33,800 bases of DNA from Balneolales bacterium (GCA_007128855.1 SKWQ01000172.1:1-33800); one strand, 5' to 3'. Shown: positions 1 through 11,086, numbered from the stretch's first letter. Made by a program: numbers and translations. The notes: a model not told the origin generated them from the letters alone.

Positions 1-11
1 CTGAAAATAAA

Positions 12-43
12 AAAAGGTGACAACATTAGCGTCATCACCTTTT
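12..43 (-). terminator. Intrinsic terminator after clpB
   Basis: A 9-base inverted repeat (AAAAGGTGA at 12-20, TCACCTTTT at 35-43) with a 14-base loop lies about 35 bases beyond the clpB stop. The A/T-rich outer ends give T-runs on both strands, so it could also stop transcription entering from the left. Confidence 0.65.
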
Positions 44-76
44 ATCAGAAATCAGTGAATAAACTGGCGGACCCGG

Positions 77-2722
<2,646 letters not shown>

Positions 2723-2849
2723 GTCCTTCTCATCCTTAATTGTTTAAGAAAACTGTTCTGCCGTGAGACTGCTTTGAAAAAAATCTGCGCAGCCTTTATT
2801 GTTTCTGCAAAGGCAGGAGCAGATATCATACCAATCAGGAATTCCTGCC

Positions 2850-2899
2850 CTGACATGACGTAATGTCAGTCCCGCGCAGTCGCTTTGTCAGGACATGAC
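2850..2899. promoter_or_regulatory. Palindrome cluster upstream of clpB
   Basis: Positions 2850-2869 read CTGACATGACGTAATGTCAG, a near-perfect 20-base palindrome with seven-base arms and one mismatched pair near the centre. A second related block at 2886-2899 repeats TGTCAG directly followed by GACATGAC; the octamer GACATGAC also starts at 2852. Both blocks lie 130-180 bases upstream of the clpB start and within 115 bases of the dnaJ stop. The symmetry suits a dimeric regulator, but a hairpin in the dnaJ transcript tail is an alternative. No known operator (for example CIRCE) matches. Confidence 0.4.
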
Positions 2900-2961
2900 T
2901 CAAGATGGGTATCGCCCGGACTTTGCACCCACAAAAATACTTTCTGCAACCGGACCTGCCA

Positions 2962-3972
2962 TCAGCTGTCCTGCACTTTCTCTCCACGCAGATCCGCCAG
3001 TTCCCGGAACATTTTTTTCTCGTCTTCGCTCAATTTTTCCGGCAGGGCGACCTGCAACGTCGCGAACAGATCCCCTTTCCGGTTTTCAGACTGGAAAACA
3101 GGCATGCCATATCCCGCCAGACGCATCACCTTGCCCGGCTGCGATTCGGGAGGCACCTTAATTTTCACATTGCCGGTCATGGTCGGGACACTGATTACTC
3201 CGCCTAGCAGCAACTGATAAAGGCCGACGTTTACGGTGACATGGAGATCGTCATTCTCGCGGGTGAACACATCGTGTGGCCTGATGTTGATCCGGATATA
3301 AAGGTCACCGGACTCCCCGCCCTGTCCACCGGACTGCCCCCTTCCCTTAAGTTTAAGCCGCCTGCCATCGTAAATCCCTTGGGGGATCTTGATCTTCATC
3401 TGTTTTTTATTGACCCGGACCGACTTTTCCGTACCCTTGTGTGCCTCTTCCAGGGTGATTTCAAGCTCTGCATGAATGTCTTTTCCTTTTTGGGGGACAG
3501 GACCAGCCCCCCTGCCATAACTCTGCTCAAAGAAATCAGTGCCCGTGCGGGTGCGACGCTGACCTTGTTGCCCCATGTTGGAACCACCCCCAAAAACCTG
3601 CTCGAAAAAGTCGGAAAAATCCCCGCCTCTGAAAAAATCTTCGGCTGATCGGGAATGCGCATGCTGCCTGTTACGGGCGCCCTGGCTGCGCGCCCACTGT
3701 TGCCAGTTGAAATCCGCACCCTGTCCGCCATCCTGTTTGTACCGTTTCCAGTCCGATCCCAACTGATCGTACAGCTTCCGGTTTTCCTCATTGCCCAGCA
3801 CTTCGTAGGCCTCGCTGATCTCCTTGAATTTCTGCACAGCGGTGGCGTCATCCGGATTCACATCCGGGTGGTATTTGCGGGCCATCTTTCTGTATGCTTT
3901 CTTTATCTCCTCCTTTGAAGCATTCTTCTTAAGTCCCAGCGCACTGTAATAATCTTTGTAATTCATGTTCAT
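2962..3972 (-). CDS. DnaJ-family co-chaperone, CbpA type
   Basis: This is a J-domain protein that stimulates the DnaK ATPase and delivers unfolded clients. The J domain occupies about residues 4-70 with the HPD motif at 35-37. It is followed by a Gly/Phe/Gln-rich linker (about 85-160) and C-terminal beta-sandwich substrate-binding domains (about 160-325). The CxxCxGxG zinc-finger repeats of classical DnaJ are absent, so this is a class II (CbpA-like) protein of 336 residues, close to the usual length. Two in-frame ATGs are close together (3972 and 3966); the second would begin MNYKDYY, the common family start. A terminator for htrA lies upstream, so it probably has its own promoter in 3973-4120. 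Being near dnaK and clpB suggests they share stress control. Confidence 0.93.
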   Translation of the reverse strand: MNMNYKDYYSALGLKKNASKEEIKKAYRKMARKYHPDVNPDDATAVQKFKEISEAYEVLGNEENRKLYDQLGSDWKRYKQDGGQGADFNWQQWARSQGARNRQHAHSRSAEDFFRGGDFSDFFEQVFGGGSNMGQQGQRRTRTGTDFFEQSYGRGAGPVPQKGKDIHAELEITLEEAHKGTEKSVRVNKKQMKIKIPQGIYDGRRLKLKGRGQSGGQGGESGDLYIRINIRPHDVFTRENDDLHVTVNVGLYQLLLGGVISVPTMTGNVKIKVPPESQPGKVMRLAGYGMPVFQSENRKGDLFATLQVALPEKLSEDEKKMFRELADLRGEKVQDS

Positions 3973-3986
3973 TATGCGGTTCTCTA

Positions 3987-4061
3987 TGACAATCTGACAT
4001 GGCCAAATTGTGTTCGACCGGATTTATTTCCTGAAACATATCGAAATACACGATGTATTTC
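3987..4061. promoter_or_regulatory. Candidate dnaJ control region
   Basis: Two elements lie upstream of dnaJ. TGACA occurs twice in tandem (3987-3991 and 3995-3999) only 15-30 bases before the start codon. Further up, 4043-4061 is a perfect 19-base palindrome with GAAATACA arms around a CGA spacer. Either could be an operator or, for the palindrome, a small hairpin. No clear sigma-70 promoter could be assigned by eye. Confidence 0.3.
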
Positions 4062-4120
4062 CTGCTTAAAGATACCTGCAAAAATCCTGCCATTTATCAA
4101 CACTTCACGGTATATAAAAA

Positions 4121-4158
4121 GAAAAGCTCCTGCCGATATTAGCCGACAGGAGCTTTTC
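4121..4158 (-). terminator. Intrinsic terminator after htrA
   Basis: Perfect 12-base inverted repeat (GAAAAGCTCCTG at 4121-4132, CAGGAGCTTTTC at 4147-4158) with a 14-base loop. On the minus strand it is followed by a T-rich tract. It lies about 80 bases beyond the htrA stop and separates htrA from dnaJ transcription. Confidence 0.85.
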
Positions 4159-4237
4159 AAATACATGACCTTGCAGTAACCGTTTCCGGTTTAATCCATC
4201 GTCACCTTACGGGCAAGCCCTGCAGTCAATGACCCGG

Positions 4238-5764
4238 TCAGGAGCTTTGCGGTTCAAAAGCGATAAAGAACCGGTTGTTGCCGCGAACGATCTGCAGCAG
4301 AACCACATCCGCCGGATCGATGGCCGATATCCCTTCATTGAATTCGCTGACCGAAGTGACGGGACGTCGGTTCAGGGAGACGATCACATCACCCTGACGC
4401 AGTCCATTACGGGCTGCAGAGCTGTTCTGTTCAACCTCCTCGACCACAACTCCCTGGATATTGGAACGGAGCCGCAGCCGCTGGGCCAGATCGGCGGTAA
4501 GTTCGGTGACGGAAAATCCGATGACATCACGGATGGTTTCCTGATCGGCATCGGCGATTTCATCGGACGGGAACTCACCAAGAACAACTTTGACATCCTG
4601 TTCCCGGCCATCACGGTTGACCCGAAGGGTTATCTCCGTGCCCGGCATCATTTCAGCCACCCTCCTGCGAAAGTCGGATGGGGACTGGATATTCCGGCCG
4701 TTGAACTGCAGGATGACGTCCTCTAACTGGATTCCCGCTTCACTGGCCGGGGAATCTTCCACTACTTCGGTGACAATGATCCCGCGGGCCTGCGGCAGGT
4801 CAAGTGCACGTGCCAGGTTTTCGTCCACCGGCTGGAAGCCAATGCCGACAAAACCCCGGACGACACGTCCGGTCTCGATAATGGACTTCATCACATTGCG
4901 CGCCATGTTACTCGGAATGGCAAAACCGATTCCCTGGAATCCGCCGGACTGCGATGCTATTGCCGTATTGATGCCCACCAGTTCGCCCCGCATGTTAACC
5001 ATCGGACCACCCGAATTACCGCGGTTAATGGCGGCATCGGTCTGGATGAAGTTCTCAAATCCGTTGCCTCCCAGTATATTGAGATCTGACCGCCCCTTGG
5101 CGCTCACGATCCCCTGGGTGACGGTGTGGGCCAGTGCAGCGCCGAGCGGACTTCCGATCGCCAGCACCATTTCCCCGACCTGCAGTTCATCACTGTCGCC
5201 AAAACGCATATAGGGGAGATTCTCGGCATCCACTTTCAGAACGGCCACATCGGTTCTGGGATCCGATCCCACAACCTTGGCCGGGATCACCTTCTCGTTG
5301 ATCAGGCTCACCGTAATCGTATCCACCTGGTCGATGACGTGGTGGTTGGTAAGTATGTATCCGTCTGCCGATACTATGACACCCGAACCGAGTCCCCTCT
5401 GCTGGAATTCCCTTTCCTGCGGACCCCGGTCGCGGAAAAACGGATGATCCCGGAAAAACGGATCATCACGGAATGGTGCAAAAAAGTCAGAAATGGAGCC
5501 GCCCGATCTGCGGGTGACGGTCCGTTCCGTTGAAACCATTACGACCGTCGGCTTACTGACATCCGACAGGTTCACCAGCGCACTGTTGAACCGCGTGAGC
5601 AGGTCCGTGGCTTCCTCCCTGAGTTCGACCGGGGCATCATTGCCTTCCGCCCTGTAATCGTAGGGCACATCCCCGGATGCGCTGCTGCCCATCGGAAACC
5701 GGATGACCAGAAATACCAGTACGACAGTCAGTGCCGTTGCAAACTTCGAATAATGACTTTTCAT
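4238..5764 (-). CDS. Periplasmic serine protease, DegP/HtrA family
   Basis: This is a Do-type protease that degrades or refolds damaged proteins in the cell envelope. An N-terminal hydrophobic segment (about residues 10-28) serves as signal peptide or anchor. The trypsin-like domain carries the triad His142 (TNHHV), Asp172 (TDVAVLK) and Ser251 (GNSGGP). Two PDZ domains follow at about 285-385 and 405-505. The length (508 residues) fits DegP/DegQ/MucD proteins. The LA-loop region before the catalytic His contains a short repeated FFRD pattern (about 98-113), a local oddity in a variable loop. The ATG at 5764 is supported by AGGAG seven bases upstream. It diverges from the phosphatase-like gene on the plus strand and ends at a strong terminator. 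I cannot separate DegP from DegQ by sequence alone. Confidence 0.96.
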   Translation of the reverse strand: MKSHYSKFATALTVVLVFLVIRFPMGSSASGDVPYDYRAEGNDAPVELREEATDLLTRFNSALVNLSDVSKPTVVMVSTERTVTRRSGGSISDFFAPFRDDPFFRDHPFFRDRGPQEREFQQRGLGSGVIVSADGYILTNHHVIDQVDTITVSLINEKVIPAKVVGSDPRTDVAVLKVDAENLPYMRFGDSDELQVGEMVLAIGSPLGAALAHTVTQGIVSAKGRSDLNILGGNGFENFIQTDAAINRGNSGGPMVNMRGELVGINTAIASQSGGFQGIGFAIPSNMARNVMKSIIETGRVVRGFVGIGFQPVDENLARALDLPQARGIIVTEVVEDSPASEAGIQLEDVILQFNGRNIQSPSDFRRRVAEMMPGTEITLRVNRDGREQDVKVVLGEFPSDEIADADQETIRDVIGFSVTELTADLAQRLRLRSNIQGVVVEEVEQNSSAARNGLRQGDVIVSLNRRPVTSVSEFNEGISAIDPADVVLLQIVRGNNRFFIAFEPQSS

Positions 5765-5879
5765 GCTAAAGCTCCTGATACTTATGCTTTTGTTCGTGTT
5801 TTACTGAGTTACTTCTTTGCACATAAAAACTCCTGTCCGCTTGATTTTATTGTTACCCGAATTCAAACTATCTTTCGCC

Positions 5880-6509
5880 ATGGCACATCTAGACCCCGTC
5901 CTCGACCAGATCATCGATCAGCTCACCGAAGATGCTGACCGGATACCGGAATCACGCCAGGCCATTCTGAATTCCCTGACGCAACAGATCCGCAAACTAA
6001 GCAAGGGCAAGAAACCCGTGCGCCTCAATTTCATCTGCACGCACAATTCGCGCAGGAGTCAGATGTCACAGATCTGGGCCCACACGGCGGCAGCCGCCTA
6101 TCAGATTCCGCACATCGAGACCGGTTCCGGTGGCACCGAAGCCACGGCGTTCCATCCGAATGCGGTCCGGGCCATGCGGACCCTCGGGTTCCGGATCGCG
6201 GAAGCGCAAGACCAACCGGATCCCGCCAATCCACGCTACCACGTTTCGGTGGGTACCGGCATCCCGGAACTCACCTGCCACTCCAAGCGCTTTGAAGATG
6301 CGTTTCCATCCGGCACCCCGTTCGTTGCCGTGATGACATGCTCGGATGCCGACCAGAACTGTCCGGTGGTTCCCGGTGCCCAGGCACGGATACCGCTCAC
6401 CTACGAAGATCCCAAAGCTTCCGACGGATCCGGGAATGAGCAGAAGGAGTATCTGAGGACTGCCGTGGAAATCGGCAGGGAAATCCTCCAGGTCTTCCGG
6501 AACATCTGA
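5880..6509 (+). CDS. Low-molecular-weight phosphatase / arsenate reductase-like protein
   Basis: The protein has the P-loop of low-molecular-weight tyrosine phosphatases and thioredoxin-type arsenate reductases: a CX5RS motif with Cys53, Arg59 and Ser60 inside FICTHNSRRS. About 45 mostly helical residues precede it, longer than in minimal family members. Further cysteines (in MTCSDADQNCP) could serve in a redox relay if it is a reductase. The product is 209 residues if translation starts at the ATG at 5880, which begins MAHLDPV; an upstream in-frame ATG at 5817 would add 21 residues with no family resemblance. It is the only plus-strand gene in the first 20 kb and no arsenic genes (arsR, arsB, acr3) are near, so arsenate reduction cannot be assigned from context. 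Phosphatase activity on a protein or small molecule is equally possible. Confidence 0.85.
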   Translation: MAHLDPVLDQIIDQLTEDADRIPESRQAILNSLTQQIRKLSKGKKPVRLNFICTHNSRRSQMSQIWAHTAAAAYQIPHIETGSGGTEATAFHPNAVRAMRTLGFRIAEAQDQPDPANPRYHVSVGTGIPELTCHSKRFEDAFPSGTPFVAVMTCSDADQNCPVVPGAQARIPLTYEDPKASDGSGNEQKEYLRTAVEIGREILQVFRNI

Positions 6510-6555
6510 TATTCCGGAACAAGCGGTGGCATCCAACAGAACCGGCATTAAAAAA

Positions 6556-6586
6556 CCCGGCGAAAACACATCGCGCCTCCGCCGGG
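6556..6586. terminator. Terminator between convergent genes
   Basis: CCCGGCG (6556-6562) pairs with CGCCGGG (6580-6586). On the minus strand the hairpin is followed by six T residues, so it chiefly ends hsp20. On the plus strand it is followed by CCTCTTT and may also serve the phosphatase-like gene, which ends at 6509. Confidence 0.75.
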
Positions 6587-6631
6587 CCTCTTTACACGTA
6601 CAACGCCTTCCCAATAAGGATCACGGCGTCG

Positions 6632-7072
6632 TTATTTCACCTTGATCTGCTTGTTCACCTGCTTCTCTTTCTTCTCGACGTCAAGCTTCAGGACGCCATC
6701 CTCGAAGCGGGCATCGATTTTATCCTGGTTGATGTTGTTCGGAAGCATGATGGTACGCTCGAAGGTTCCGTACCGCATTTCCCTGACGTGATACTTGGTG
6801 TTCTTATCATCCACTTCCTCTTTCCGCTCGCCGGTGATGGTAAGACGGCGATCCTGCAGGTCGATGCTGATGTCATCTTTTTTCATTCCCGGCATGGAAA
6901 GCTGGATGTGATAATGGGTGTCGGTCTCAGAGACATCCAGGCTCGGAACATACAGACGGCCGCTGTCACTGGCTACCGCATCATTGAAAAAGTCATCCAG
7001 CAGGCTGGAAAAAGTACGTGGAACGGACGGATGGTCCATGCTGCGAGTCGGGGTATATCTGGTGATAGTCAT
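6632..7072 (-). CDS. Small heat-shock protein, Hsp20/alpha-crystallin family
   Basis: An ATP-independent holdase that binds unfolding proteins and passes them to DnaK/ClpB. The 146-residue product has a short N-terminal arm including FSSLLDDFFND (about 21-31). An alpha-crystallin domain follows (about 44-134) with the conserved GVLKL near 126-130. A C-terminal tail carries an I-x-V motif (IKV) of the kind used in oligomer assembly. The start at 7072 is fixed by a near-ideal ribosome-binding site (AAGGAGGT) four bases upstream. The gene has a 287-base upstream gap and its own terminator, so it is probably a single-gene unit. Confidence 0.96.
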   Translation of the reverse strand: MTITRYTPTRSMDHPSVPRTFSSLLDDFFNDAVASDSGRLYVPSLDVSETDTHYHIQLSMPGMKKDDISIDLQDRRLTITGERKEEVDDKNTKYHVREMRYGTFERTIMLPNNINQDKIDARFEDGVLKLDVEKKEKQVNKQIKVK

Positions 7073-7076
7073 AACT

Positions 7077-7085
7077 ACCTCCTTT
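7077..7085 (-). promoter_or_regulatory. Strong Shine-Dalgarno site of hsp20
   Basis: The minus strand reads AAAGGAGGT with a four-base spacer to the ATG at 7072. It nearly matches the full anti-Shine-Dalgarno sequence. This stands out because many genes in this window lack any recognisable site. Confidence 0.8.
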
Positions 7086-7155
7086 TTTTTGGTTTGGTTT
7101 GTAATGGGTTTAATTCAGTGTTTCACCCTGTATATGTACAAACCCCGTACCAGTC

Positions 7156-7266
7156 GGACATACTGTCAAACCATCGCGGCACACCCTGCCCTTTTTGCAT
7201 TATCCGTAGCACAAACTGTCAGACAACAGCATGCCACCAGCGCACGTCCGTCAAAAGGACTGACAG
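7156..7266. promoter_or_regulatory. TGTCA-type motifs upstream of hsp20
   Basis: The 287-base gap between the DAHP synthase stop and hsp20 holds no gene. It contains GACA-TAC-TGTC (7157-7167), TGTC-A-GACA (7217-7225) and TGACAG (7261-7266). The first overlaps a TTGACA hexamer read on the minus strand, which could be a -35 element, although no well-spaced -10 is evident. They are reported as candidate operator or promoter parts. Confidence 0.3.
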
Positions 7267-7359
7267 AATTGCTATCCTTGCGCAACACTCAAATACCGTC
7301 TGCCCAATGGCCGGCAAAAACCCGATATATTGGAAATCATGCCGGGAGTCCGACCGCCC

Positions 7360-8727
7360 CTACCTGACATCCCAGGTTGCTTTCCACTCTTTGGTGATAA
7401 GGAACGCCATTTCCAGGCTTTGCTGATAGTTCAGTCGCGGATCACAGAACGTCTTGTAGTTCCGCTTGAGTCCCTCGGCCTTAAGCCCGTTGGCACCGCC
7501 GACACACTCCGTCACGTTGTCGCCCGTCAGTTCCAGGTGAACCCCGCCAAGGAACGTACCCTCGTTCCGGTGCACTTCGAACGTCTGCTTGATCTCGGCA
7601 AGGATGTCATTGAAACTCCTCGTCTTGATATCCTCATCCGTGGCATACGTATTGCCATGCATCGGGTCACAGCTCCATATCACATGCAGTCCGGCTTTTT
7701 TGACCGTCCGGATCAAACCTGGCAGCATGGTGGCGACGTTCTCCTTGCCCATCCGGGTGATGAGCGTAACCTTGCCCTCCGTGTTGTCCGGATTCAGTTT
7801 TTCGACCAGCCGCACGATCTCGTCATTTTCGAACGGCGGGCCCACCTTGATGCCGATCGGATTGCGGATCCCACGGAAATATTCCACATGTGCCCCGTCC
7901 AGGTCCCTGGTCCGGTTGCCCAGCCACGGCATATGCGTGCTCAGGTTGTACCAGCCCTTGTTGTGCGGCACCTGCTGGGTCTGGGCCGAATCATAGTAGA
8001 GATTAAGGGCTTCATGGGATGTGTGGATGCGCACCTGCCTCATGGCGTCAATCCGGTGGTTGGACACGGTTTCCACGAATTTCACCGCATTGTTGATCGA
8101 CCGCACCATTGACTCATACTCCTTGTAGTACTTGTTGCGTCGCATGAAATCCAGCTCCCAGTACTCCGGATGGTTCAGGTTGGCAAACCCCTTGCCCTCG
8201 GTGAGCGAGCGGATGAAGTTCAGTGTCAGCGCGGACAGCTTATACCCTTCGAGCAGTCTTTTGGGGTTGGATATGCGTGCGGCTTCTTCCGGATCGTACC
8301 TGTTGAACAGGTCGCCCCGGTACGATGGCAGCTCCTGTCCACCCACATTCTCCATCGGCTTGGAACGCGGCTTGGCATACTGCCCGGCAATGCGTCCGAC
8401 CCGAATCACCGGGATGTTCATCTCGTGGATGAGGATAAAGCTCATCTGCAGCAACACCTTGAGCAGATTCACCGTCTGCGGGGCATTGCAGTTGTCGAAC
8501 ACCTCGGCGCAGTCCCCGCCCTGAAGCAGAAACGCCTTCCCACGCGAGGCAAGGGCCAGCTGGTCCCGCAAATCCTCGATTTCCCAGGAGTTCACCAGTG
8601 GCGGATAGCTCTTCAGTTCCTTATAAACCTGCATGAGCAGCTTCTGATCATCGTAATCCGGCAGCTGCTTGACCGGAAATGATTGCCAGGAGGTCGGACT
8701 CCAGGGCTTCGTACTTGTCTGTTCCAC
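7360..8727 (-). CDS. 3-deoxy-7-phosphoheptulonate (DAHP) synthase, class II
   Basis: This enzyme catalyses the first step of the shikimate pathway, condensing phosphoenolpyruvate and erythrose 4-phosphate to DAHP in the cytoplasm. The 455-residue protein belongs to the plant/actinobacterial-like class II (AroA-II) family, unrelated in sequence to E. coli AroF/G/H. Seen motifs are GGDCAE (70-75, with the metal-ligand Cys73), the Arg-rich RVGRIAGQYAKPRS stretch (about 109-122), HTSHEALNLYYD (235-246) and SCDPMHGNT (352-360, His357 likely a metal ligand). No chorismate mutase or ACT domain is fused. Translation starts at GTG (8727). The gene stands alone between dnaK and hsp20; aroA of the same pathway lies 2.4 kb away beyond dnaK. 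Confidence 0.96.
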   Translation of the reverse strand: MEQTSTKPWSPTSWQSFPVKQLPDYDDQKLLMQVYKELKSYPPLVNSWEIEDLRDQLALASRGKAFLLQGGDCAEVFDNCNAPQTVNLLKVLLQMSFILIHEMNIPVIRVGRIAGQYAKPRSKPMENVGGQELPSYRGDLFNRYDPEEAARISNPKRLLEGYKLSALTLNFIRSLTEGKGFANLNHPEYWELDFMRRNKYYKEYESMVRSINNAVKFVETVSNHRIDAMRQVRIHTSHEALNLYYDSAQTQQVPHNKGWYNLSTHMPWLGNRTRDLDGAHVEYFRGIRNPIGIKVGPPFENDEIVRLVEKLNPDNTEGKVTLITRMGKENVATMLPGLIRTVKKAGLHVIWSCDPMHGNTYATDEDIKTRSFNDILAEIKQTFEVHRNEGTFLGGVHLELTGDNVTECVGGANGLKAEGLKRNYKTFCDPRLNYQQSLEMAFLITKEWKATWDVR

Positions 8728-8899
8728 AGCCAGTAATATAATGTTGTTACTAAAAGGAATGCCGCAGACCTGATAACGCTACAGTCATAAAATGAGTATC
8801 ATGCACAACCGCTTGCACGGACTCAGACCCCCGACATGTGATAAACTCGAACCAGCAAAATAGAAAAACTGCGGGTAAACAACAGTAAGGAAATAAAAA

Positions 8900-8945
8900 G
8901 CCCCGGAACCAGTCCCTTCCAAAAGGAAGCACCGGCCCGGGGCCC
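8900..8945 (-). terminator. Intrinsic terminator after dnaK
   Basis: A long, slightly interrupted hairpin: GCCCCGG and CCCTTCC on the left pair with GGAAG and CCGGGGC on the right around an AAAA loop. In the dnaK direction it is followed by a T-run. It lies about 45 bases past the dnaK stop and upstream of the DAHP synthase gene. Confidence 0.8.
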
Positions 8946-8989
8946 GTTTTGATGGCTGCCTGAAGCAGCGGATCGCCTATGGATGCGCG

Positions 8990-10939
8990 TCAGTCTTTTT
9001 TCTTCTCATCTTCGTCGTCATCCACGACCTCGAACTCCGCATCCACGGTGTCGCTGTCGTCACCGGAGGCATCGGAATCACCGGATGACGGTCCACCCGC
9101 CTCACCGGCTCCGCCGTCCTGCGCCTGCTGTTCCTGCTGCGTGGCCTGATACAGCTCGGTCGACGCATCGGACCAGACCTTGTTGAGGGCCTCGATGGCA
9201 GGCTCCAGCTCATCCGCTTTCTCTTCCTTGTAGAGTTTTTCCAGGTTGTCAAGCGCCTGCTGGATGTTGGTCTTGTTTCCTTCGGAGAGCTTATCCCCGT
9301 ATTCGTCCAACTGCTTTTTCGTGGAGAAGATGAGGCTGTCAGCCTTGTTCAGCAGCTCCACTTTCTCGCGAAGGCGCTTGTCCTCATCGGCATGTTCCTT
9401 GGCTGCTTTCCGCATTTTTTCGATCTCCTCTTCGGAAAGGCCGGAGCTGGCCTCGATGCGGATGCTCTGCTCTTTGCCGGTTCCCTTGTCCTTGGCGCTG
9501 ACACTCAACACGCCGTTGGCATCGATGTCAAAGGTGACTTCGATCTGCGGAATTCCGCGTGGCGCCGGCGGGATCCCATCAAGATGGAACCGACCGAGCG
9601 TCCGGTTGTCCTGCGCTTTGACGCGTTCCCCCTGGATCACATGGATCTCCACGCTCGACTGGCTGTCCGCCGCCGTGGAGAACACCTCCGTCTTGCTCGT
9701 GGGGATGGTCGTGTTGCCTTCGATAAGCTTGGTCATCACACCGCCGAGGGTCTCTATGCCGAGCGTCAGCGGGTTCACATCCAGCAGGACCACATCCTTC
9801 ACGTCACCGGAGAATACACCGCCCTGGATGGCCGCGCCGATGGCAACCACCTCGTCCGGGTTCACGCCCTTGCTGGGCTCCTTGCCGAAGAACTCCTTGA
9901 CCACTTCCTGGATTTTCGGGATCCGCGTGGATCCGCCCACCAGGATCACCTGGTCGATCTCCGACGTTTTCATCTTGGCACCCTTGAGCGCCCTTTCACA
10001 CGGCGTGAGCGTGCGCTGCACCAGGTCTTCCACCAGCTGTTCGAATTTCGGTCTGGTGACGTCGATGCTCAGGTGTTTCGGTCCGGAACTGTCCGCCGTG
10101 ATGAACGGCAGGTTCACATTCGTTTTCTGGGAGCTGGACAACTCCACCTTGGCCTTCTCGGCGGCATCACGCAGGCGCTGAAGCGCCATGGGATCCTTTT
10201 TCAGGTCAATGCCGTCGCTTTTTTTGAACTCATCCACCAGATAGCCGAGGATGCGGGTATCAAAGTCATCACCGCCAAGATGGGTGTCCCCGTCGGTCGA
10301 CTTCACTTCAAATACACCGTCGCCAAGCTCCAGAATGGAGATGTCAAAGGTTCCGCCACCAAGGTCAAAGACCGCAATGGTCATGCTCTTGTCCTTTTTG
10401 TCGAGTCCGTACGCCAGCGATGCCGCTGTAGGCTCGTTGATGATGCGCTTGACATCCAGGCCGGCGATCTTTCCGGCTTCCTGGGTCGCCTTGCGCTGGG
10501 CATCGTTGAAGTAGGCCGGTACGGTGATCACCGCCTCTGTCACTTTCTCGCCCAGATACTCCTCGGCGGTCTGCTTCATCTTCTGCAGCACCATGGCGGA
10601 GATTTCCTGCGGTGCATACGTACGCTCGCCGATATCCACACGCGCCGTGCCGTCATCGGCCTTCACAACCTTGTAGGATATGGTTTTCTCCTCTTCCTTC
10701 ACCTCGCTGTGAAGACGGCCCATGAAGCGCTTGATGGACGATATGGTTTTCTCCGGGTTGGTGATGGCCTGTCGTTTGGCAGGCGCCCCGACCAGTCGTT
10801 CACCGTCTTTCGTAAATGCCACGACCGATGGCGTGGTCCGGCCACCCTCCGAGTTCTGGATGACTACCGGCTCGTTGCCTTCCATCACTGACACGCAGGA
10901 GTTGGTTGTTCCAAGGTCAATTCCTATGATTTTTCCCAT
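8990..10939 (-). CDS. dnaK: Chaperone protein DnaK (Hsp70)
   Basis: The central Hsp70 ATPase chaperone, working with J-proteins, a GrpE exchange factor and ClpB. The 649-residue sequence is a complete DnaK. The nucleotide-binding domain begins with [10 protein letters not shown] (5-14) and also shows PAYFNDAQR and the DLGGGTFD phosphate loop. The [13 protein letters not shown] linker leads to a beta-sandwich substrate-binding domain and a helical lid, ending in a disordered, Gly/Ser/Asp-rich tail. The tail finishes [17 protein letters not shown], a longer acidic-basic ending than the usual EVVD-type terminus. The ATG at 10939 begins [10 protein letters not shown]. It has its own upstream gap and terminator. 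Neither grpE nor dnaJ is adjacent; the nearest J-protein gene is 5 kb away on the same strand. Confidence 0.99.
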   Translation of the reverse strand: MGKIIGIDLGTTNSCVSVMEGNEPVVIQNSEGGRTTPSVVAFTKDGERLVGAPAKRQAITNPEKTISSIKRFMGRLHSEVKEEEKTISYKVVKADDGTARVDIGERTYAPQEISAMVLQKMKQTAEEYLGEKVTEAVITVPAYFNDAQRKATQEAGKIAGLDVKRIINEPTAASLAYGLDKKDKSMTIAVFDLGGGTFDISILELGDGVFEVKSTDGDTHLGGDDFDTRILGYLVDEFKKSDGIDLKKDPMALQRLRDAAEKAKVELSSSQKTNVNLPFITADSSGPKHLSIDVTRPKFEQLVEDLVQRTLTPCERALKGAKMKTSEIDQVILVGGSTRIPKIQEVVKEFFGKEPSKGVNPDEVVAIGAAIQGGVFSGDVKDVVLLDVNPLTLGIETLGGVMTKLIEGNTTIPTSKTEVFSTAADSQSSVEIHVIQGERVKAQDNRTLGRFHLDGIPPAPRGIPQIEVTFDIDANGVLSVSAKDKGTGKEQSIRIEASSGLSEEEIEKMRKAAKEHADEDKRLREKVELLNKADSLIFSTKKQLDEYGDKLSEGNKTNIQQALDNLEKLYKEEKADELEPAIEALNKVWSDASTELYQATQQEQQAQDGGAGEAGGPSSGDSDASGDDSDTVDAEFEVVDDDEDEKKKD

Positions 10940-10951
10940 AATGATTCTGGA

Positions 10952-10998
10952 TCTGTATGATTTGCATTAACATTCGTCAAGTAACGGTTCCATTACTT
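10952..10998 (-). promoter_or_regulatory. Candidate dnaK promoter and inverted repeat
   Basis: On the minus strand TTGACG (10975-10980) and TACAGA (10952-10957) are 17 bases apart, as in a sigma-70-type promoter. However, this would start the transcript only a few bases before the ATG. Next to it is an inverted repeat, AAGTAA (10979-10984) and TTACTT (10993-10998), around an eight-base spacer, a possible operator. There is no CIRCE sequence. The assignment is weak. Confidence 0.3.
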
Positions 10999-11068
10999 TT
11001 GCCCTGTATAATTGCAACAACAATGCCATGCAGGAAAGCAAGTCGATTCTCTGCCGAATTGACAGAAA

Positions 11069-11086
11069 ATCCGGGCCTGACCGGAT
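11069..11086 (-). terminator. Intrinsic terminator at the end of aroA
   Basis: ATCCGG and CCGGAT form a six-base perfect stem with a six-base loop, followed on the minus strand by TTTTCT. Its first base is the last base of the aroA stop codon. It would close the aroA transcript ahead of dnaK. Confidence 0.6.

Noticed and set aside
3984-4166. 60-residue frame between htrA and dnaJ
   Set aside because: It covers the htrA terminator and the dnaJ upstream region; low-complexity residues and no homologue pattern.
8750-8932. 60-residue frame in the dnaK-DAHP synthase gap
   Set aside because: It runs through the dnaK terminator hairpin and has no ribosome-binding site or conserved pattern.
9392-10891. 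499-residue open frame opposite dnaK
   Set aside because: Long antisense frames opposite dnaK are a well-known coding-bias artefact. The translation shows no recognisable domains and dnaK itself is unmistakable.
10940-11068. CIRCE/HrcA operator upstream of dnaK
   Set aside because: I looked for TTAGCACTC-N9-GAGTGCTAA and found nothing similar here or upstream of the other chaperone genes.
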